A stretch of DNA of 25,339 nucleotides, from assembly GCA_041576975.1 (NCBI GenBank), contig JBFGJY010000034.1, forward strand, positions 1 through 25,339, written 5' to 3'. The notes beneath the pieces are model-generated. The model was not told the DNA's origin. It ran no database searches and saw nothing but the letters and a program-made list of their open reading frames with translations. Below, piece after piece: positions 22,631 to 25,339 of this stretch (position 1 is the first letter of the stretch; the number at the start of each line of letters is the position of its first letter). This DNA is from JBFGJY01 sp041576975 (GTDB lineage Bacteria > Pseudomonadota > Gammaproteobacteria > UBA4575). The translations under genes and the position numbers were made by a program.

Positions 22631-23140
22631 ATGCTCACTGTTAATCAATTGAAGAAACATTTTACTATGACCGGCAAAATTGAATGGATTGGGCTTAGAA
22701 CGTCTGCGTGTAACACAGTTTTACGGGTAAATTGCGTAGAGTTGTTAGCAGGCCGTGGCTTGGTCGGTGATAAAACTGCTCAACGCAGAGGAAGTAAGCG
22801 ACAAGTTACCTTAATTCAAGCTGAATATATGCCGGTAATAGCATCATTTTTGAATAGAAAATCGATTTCACCTCAGGTATTAAGACGGAATATTGTCGTC
22901 TCGGGAATTAATCTTGGGATACTCAAAGGCTACAAAATTCAATTGAATGAAGCTGTACTTGTAATTAACGGGAATTGCGCGCCATGCAAAAAGATGGAAA
23001 AGGCCCTTGGATGCGGAGGGTTTAATGCGATGCGTAACCATGGTGGAGTTACCGCAGTTGTTGATAAAGGTGGAGTAATACGCGTTGGGGATGAAGTTGT
23101 AGTGTTGACGGAAGAGTCCGTTCAAAATCGATTACTATAG
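22631..23140 (+). CDS. MOSC-domain protein
   Basis: The 169-residue protein is a single MOSC domain (named after molybdenum-cofactor sulfurase C-terminus). Visible motifs: TSACNTVLRVNCVELLAGRG, LVGDKTAQRRGSKRQVTLIQ, VLRRNIVVSGINL, then GNCAPCKKMEKALGCGGFNA with two conserved cysteines, then MRNHGGVTAVVDKGG and RVGDEV. The G-x-C-x-P-C region is where MOSC proteins are thought to bind a sulfur or the cofactor. No enzyme partner is adjacent; the only Mo enzyme in the window is the broken one at 0.9-3.0 kb. No obvious ribosome site precedes the ATG at 22631; the ATG at 22667 (MTGKIEWIG) is nearer to where similar proteins start. Confidence 0.85.
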   Translation: MLTVNQLKKHFTMTGKIEWIGLRTSACNTVLRVNCVELLAGRGLVGDKTAQRRGSKRQVTLIQAEYMPVIASFLNRKSISPQVLRRNIVVSGINLGILKGYKIQLNEAVLVINGNCAPCKKMEKALGCGGFNAMRNHGGVTAVVDKGGVIRVGDEVVVLTEESVQNRLL

Positions 23141-23157
23141 ATTAGATAGATTAATAT

Positions 23158-23541
23158 TTACCTATCTTGATTATTTTTTAAGTAGGCAATTAGTACGAGG
23201 ACCCAGGATGCTATAAAGGCAAATCCGCCAAATGGAGTTATCATTCCCAACCAAGCTAATCCTGAAAGGCTAAGTGCATATAGGCTTCCACAAAAGACAA
23301 TAATCCCAATCTGCATCACTACCATGGATAAGTTGAGAAGTTGGCTATTTGGACGCTGGTTTATCAAAAGGCCAACAATGATTAAACCAAGTGCATGATA
23401 GAGATGGTAGTCAACTGCGGTATGGAAAATGGATAGCATTTTTTCTGACATTGAATTACGTAATGCATGAGCTGCAAAGGCGCCAAATAGAATAGCTAAA
23501 GCAGCGTTGCCAGCACCGAGAAGGATCGCTAACCTAGACAT
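23158..23541 (-). CDS. DUF423 (YgdD-like) inner-membrane protein
   Basis: A 127-residue protein with four membrane segments: ILLGAGNAALAILFGAFAAH, ALGLIIVGLLINQ, VVMQIGIIVFCGSLYALS and MITPFGGFAFIASWVLVLIA. The N-terminal G-A-F-A-A-H-A-L motif, TAVDYHLYHALGL and the C-terminal L-G-M-I-T-P-F-G-G are hallmarks of DUF423. The function is not known. It is divergent from yajQ, with 49 bases between the two starts, and converges with the MOSC gene with 17 bases between stops. Confidence 0.9.
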   Translation of the reverse strand: MSRLAILLGAGNAALAILFGAFAAHALRNSMSEKMLSIFHTAVDYHLYHALGLIIVGLLINQRPNSQLLNLSMVVMQIGIIVFCGSLYALSLSGLAWLGMITPFGGFAFIASWVLVLIAYLKNNQDR

Positions 23542-23590
23542 GGTGTAATTTTGCCTGAATTTTATTCACAAAGAAGGAGGAAATTTACAA

Positions 23591-24073
23591 ATGCCCTCAT
23601 TTGATACGGTATCCGAAGTTGATGCACATGAATTAACCAATGCCGTCGACCAGGCCAATCGAGAAATTGCTAATCGTTATGACTTTAAAGGCTCAGACGC
23701 AAAGATTGTGCAGGAGAATGAAAATTTACGCATAGAGGCACAATCCGAGTTTCAAATCGATCAGATCAATGACATTTTGCTACAAAAGATGGGAAAGCGT
23801 GGCATCGATGTAAATTGTATGGAAAGAGGTAAAGTTGAAGAGGCAAATATGCGCGCTAAGCAGACAATAACCGTACGTCAAGGAATTGATAAAGAAACAG
23901 CGAAAAAAATGGTTAAGCTCATAAAGGACTCTAAAATCAAAGTTCAGGCTGCCATTCAAGGTGAAAAGCTACGGGTAACCGGTAAAAAACGTGATCATCT
24001 GCAAGAAGTAATTAGTTTGCTAGAAGATGCAAACTTAGGATTGCCACTGCAATTCAACAATTTTCGTGAATAA
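23591..24073 (+). CDS. yajQ: YajQ-family nucleotide/c-di-GMP-binding protein
   Basis: A 160-residue protein covering the whole YajQ/UPF0234 family: MPSFDTVSEVDAHELTNAVD, then NREIANRYDFKGSDAKI, then DILLQKMGKRGIDVNCMERG, then the KDSKIKVQAAIQGEKLRVTG and LPLQFNNFRE ending. Members bind nucleotides, and in Xanthomonas a homologue binds cyclic di-GMP and works with a transcription regulator; the role here is not known. A strong ribosome site (GAAGGAGG) lies 8-9 bases before the ATG. A bidirectional terminator follows at 24139-24168. Confidence 0.95.
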   Translation: MPSFDTVSEVDAHELTNAVDQANREIANRYDFKGSDAKIVQENENLRIEAQSEFQIDQINDILLQKMGKRGIDVNCMERGKVEEANMRAKQTITVRQGIDKETAKKMVKLIKDSKIKVQAAIQGEKLRVTGKKRDHLQEVISLLEDANLGLPLQFNNFRE

Positions 24074-24138
24074 GCTAATTCGAACACAACCAGCATAAAT
24101 TATATTAAAAAGTTTATGTATTTAATTGAAATATAATC

Positions 24139-24168
24139 AAAAAGCCTCTCTCTGAGAGGCTTTTTTTT
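24139..24168. terminator. Bidirectional intrinsic terminator between yajQ and the two-TM gene
   Basis: AAAAA, stem GCCTCTC (24144-24150), loop TCT, stem GAGAGGC (24154-24160), then eight T. The A-run before the stem makes it work in both directions, and it ends both yajQ (plus strand) and the converging gene at 24177. Confidence 0.9.
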
Positions 24169-24176
24169 GAGATGTG

Positions 24177-24362
24177 TTATTTGCTTACAATCCACATTAG
24201 CCCAGCTACAAGCAGAATGATCAAACCGATCGGAAACAAGAAAGCTTGCCAATCTCCTTGTTTGGCTTCAGGACTGTTCTTGAGCCAATATTTCGCCGCA
24301 GGATAGATGAATATGAGCAGTGCTATAACAAGTGCAGCGTAGGCAAATTTTAACCAATCCAT
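24177..24362 (-). CDS. Small two-TM membrane protein
   Basis: A 61-residue protein with two membrane helices (FAYAALVIALLIFIYPAAKY and FLFPIGLIILLVAGLMWIV) separated by a charged loop (LKNSPEAKQGDWQ). I do not recognise a named family, but similar short two-helix proteins are often annotated as hypothetical in gammaproteobacteria. It follows the Bax-inhibitor-1 gene by 9 bases on the same strand, so the two are very likely co-transcribed, and it ends at the bidirectional terminator. Confidence 0.75.
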   Translation of the reverse strand: MDWLKFAYAALVIALLIFIYPAAKYWLKNSPEAKQGDWQAFLFPIGLIILLVAGLMWIVSK

Positions 24363-24371
24363 TTGCCATTA

Positions 24372-25043
24372 TTAGTCGCTACTTGCAAACCCCAATAAAT
24401 GCAGTAGCGAAGTAAAAATATTGTAAATACTTAAAAATATTGCAGTTGTGGCCAAAATGTAATTCCTCTCGCCACCATTAATTATGCGACTGGTATGAAA
24501 CAGAATAAAGCCACTAAAGACTAATATTACAGCGGCATTGATGGCCAGCCAAAGACCTGGCATGTGTAAAAAAATACCCGCTGCTGCTGCTAGTAAGACG
24601 ACGATTAAACCGGCAAATAAAAAGCCACCCAAAAAGCTAAAATCGCGCTGCGTTGTTAATGCATAGCCAGAAAGTCCTAAGAAAATGATTGCCGTGCCTC
24701 CCATAGAGGTGGCGATCAATTCGGCGCCATTGGCCATATGTAGGTAGTGGTTCAATACTGGTCCTAGTCCAAAACCAAGTAAGCCAGTAAACGCAAACAC
24801 CACGGCAATACCCGCAGCTGATTCAGCAGTACGTGGTAACACAAACCAAATCAGGATAAGTGCTCCAACAGAACACGCCAAGCTTGCACCATAGCCGATA
24901 TTCAGCATGGTTGAAGTCATGGCCATGAGGGCACTGAATATTAATGTGATAGACAGCAGTGAATATGTACTGCGAAGCACCTTATTAGTCGATAAAGCAC
25001 CTTCGCGTGTAATACTTTTCGCAGTAAATCGAGAATTATCCAT
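24372..25043 (-). CDS. Bax inhibitor-1 / YccA-family membrane protein
   Basis: A 223-residue protein with seven membrane helices and a charged cytoplasmic N-terminus. The C-terminus (GERNYILATTAIFLSIYNIF, then TSLLHLLGFASSD) closely resembles E. coli YccA, a BI-1-fold protein that binds FtsH and modulates proteolysis of membrane proteins. The last-helix Asp found in many BI-1 members appears as Ser here (LSIYN), as in YccA. It starts at the ATG at 25043 with GGAG about 12 bases before it. It is likely co-transcribed with the downstream two-TM protein. Confidence 0.9.
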   Translation of the reverse strand: MDNSRFTAKSITREGALSTNKVLRSTYSLLSITLIFSALMAMTSTMLNIGYGASLACSVGALILIWFVLPRTAESAAGIAVVFAFTGLLGFGLGPVLNHYLHMANGAELIATSMGGTAIIFLGLSGYALTTQRDFSFLGGFLFAGLIVVLLAAAAGIFLHMPGLWLAINAAVILVFSGFILFHTSRIINGGERNYILATTAIFLSIYNIFTSLLHLLGFASSD

Positions 25044-25339
25044 AGCTAATTGTTCTCCAAATTGAGTAATAATCTATGCTGTTAACATAATGGTATTTTG
25101 GACTAATTCAAGTCCTTTATTCTTATTATTAGACAATTTAAGGCCTAGCAGTTCCACGCATCAATCAGGTATTCTTGCCGGCTTGAACTTAGAGGTAGTG
25201 AGAAATGCGGCGGTAGAAGCCGCATCATGCACCTCCATTTAACAAGTATGGGAGAGGTTGAGTTTCATAGCATCGGTGAGGTGGTAGCGAGTACATGCGT
25301 GAGAGAGAGTTCGTATCATGGATGGTGCGAACCTAAAAA
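25044..25339. other. Right-edge region without a recognised gene; several stem-loops
   Basis: No supported protein frame. It holds a hairpin ATGCGGC/GCCGCAT (25205-25225, 7-base stem) and a short GTTCG...CGAAC stem near 25308-25333. It is locally richer in G than the neighbouring DNA. It could be part of an RNA gene or of a gene that continues past the window; I could match it to no common bacterial RNA. Confidence 0.35.

Noticed and set aside
1..25339. tRNA genes, CRISPR arrays, phage or IS transposase genes
   Set aside because: I looked for T-loop signatures, regularly spaced direct repeats and transposase/integrase motifs and saw none; the palindromes are irregularly spaced and have no repeat-spacer structure.

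Overview
The window looks like a low-GC gammaproteobacterial chromosome segment. The main evidence is three members of the conserved gammaproteobacterial block ftsK-lolA-rarA-(crcB)-serS in the same order and strand: a partial lolA at the left edge, rarA at about 13.9 kb, and crcB-serS at 20.7-22.4 kb. YajQ, a DUF423 protein and a YccA-like Bax-inhibitor-1 protein follow. I cannot name a genus from sequence alone.

Layout. (1) 1-281: 3' end of lolA. (2) 0.3-13.9 kb: an accessory stretch separating lolA from rarA. It holds a broken molybdenum oxidoreductase, a cupin, small secreted and membrane proteins, a half-size GDT1-like transporter, a gph fragment, a Nudix hydrolase, an Acg-like Tat lipoprotein, an RND/MMPL exporter, a PEBP-family protein and a decayed staphylococcal-nuclease-like gene. 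Its first 8 kb carries about ten copies of a roughly 32-bp imperfect palindrome, all in one orientation. (3) 13.9-15.5 kb: rarA and a small conserved-looking downstream gene. (4) 15.5-20.5 kb, minus strand: glcD-glcE-glcF (glycolate oxidase) followed by a CPA2-type cation/proton antiporter, probably one operon. (5) 20.7-22.4 kb: crcB and serS, followed by a structured intergenic region that reads best as a minus-strand small RNA with its own terminator. (6) 22.6-25.0 kb: MOSC-domain protein, DUF423 protein, yajQ with a clear bidirectional terminator, a two-TM small protein and a Bax-inhibitor-1 protein. The last 300 bases hold no recognisable gene.

How it fits together. The core genes serve lipoprotein sorting (LolA), replication-fork maintenance (RarA), fluoride export (CrcB) and translation (SerS). 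GlcDEF would feed electrons from glycolate oxidation into the respiratory chain. The enzyme that usually makes the glycolate, Gph, survives here only as a short N-terminal fragment. The lolA-rarA gap shows repeated decay: an in-frame amber codon and a missing ATG in the Mo enzyme, a nuclease remnant with a frame break and stops, the gph fragment, and a frame with several stops next to small membrane proteins. This pattern suggests an insertion-prone, eroding accessory locus inside an otherwise conserved cluster. The least explained items are the one-orientation palindrome family, the secreted protein with a duplicated CX10-11CCX5C module, the cluster of TGTACA sites upstream of small membrane proteins, and the candidate small RNA behind serS.
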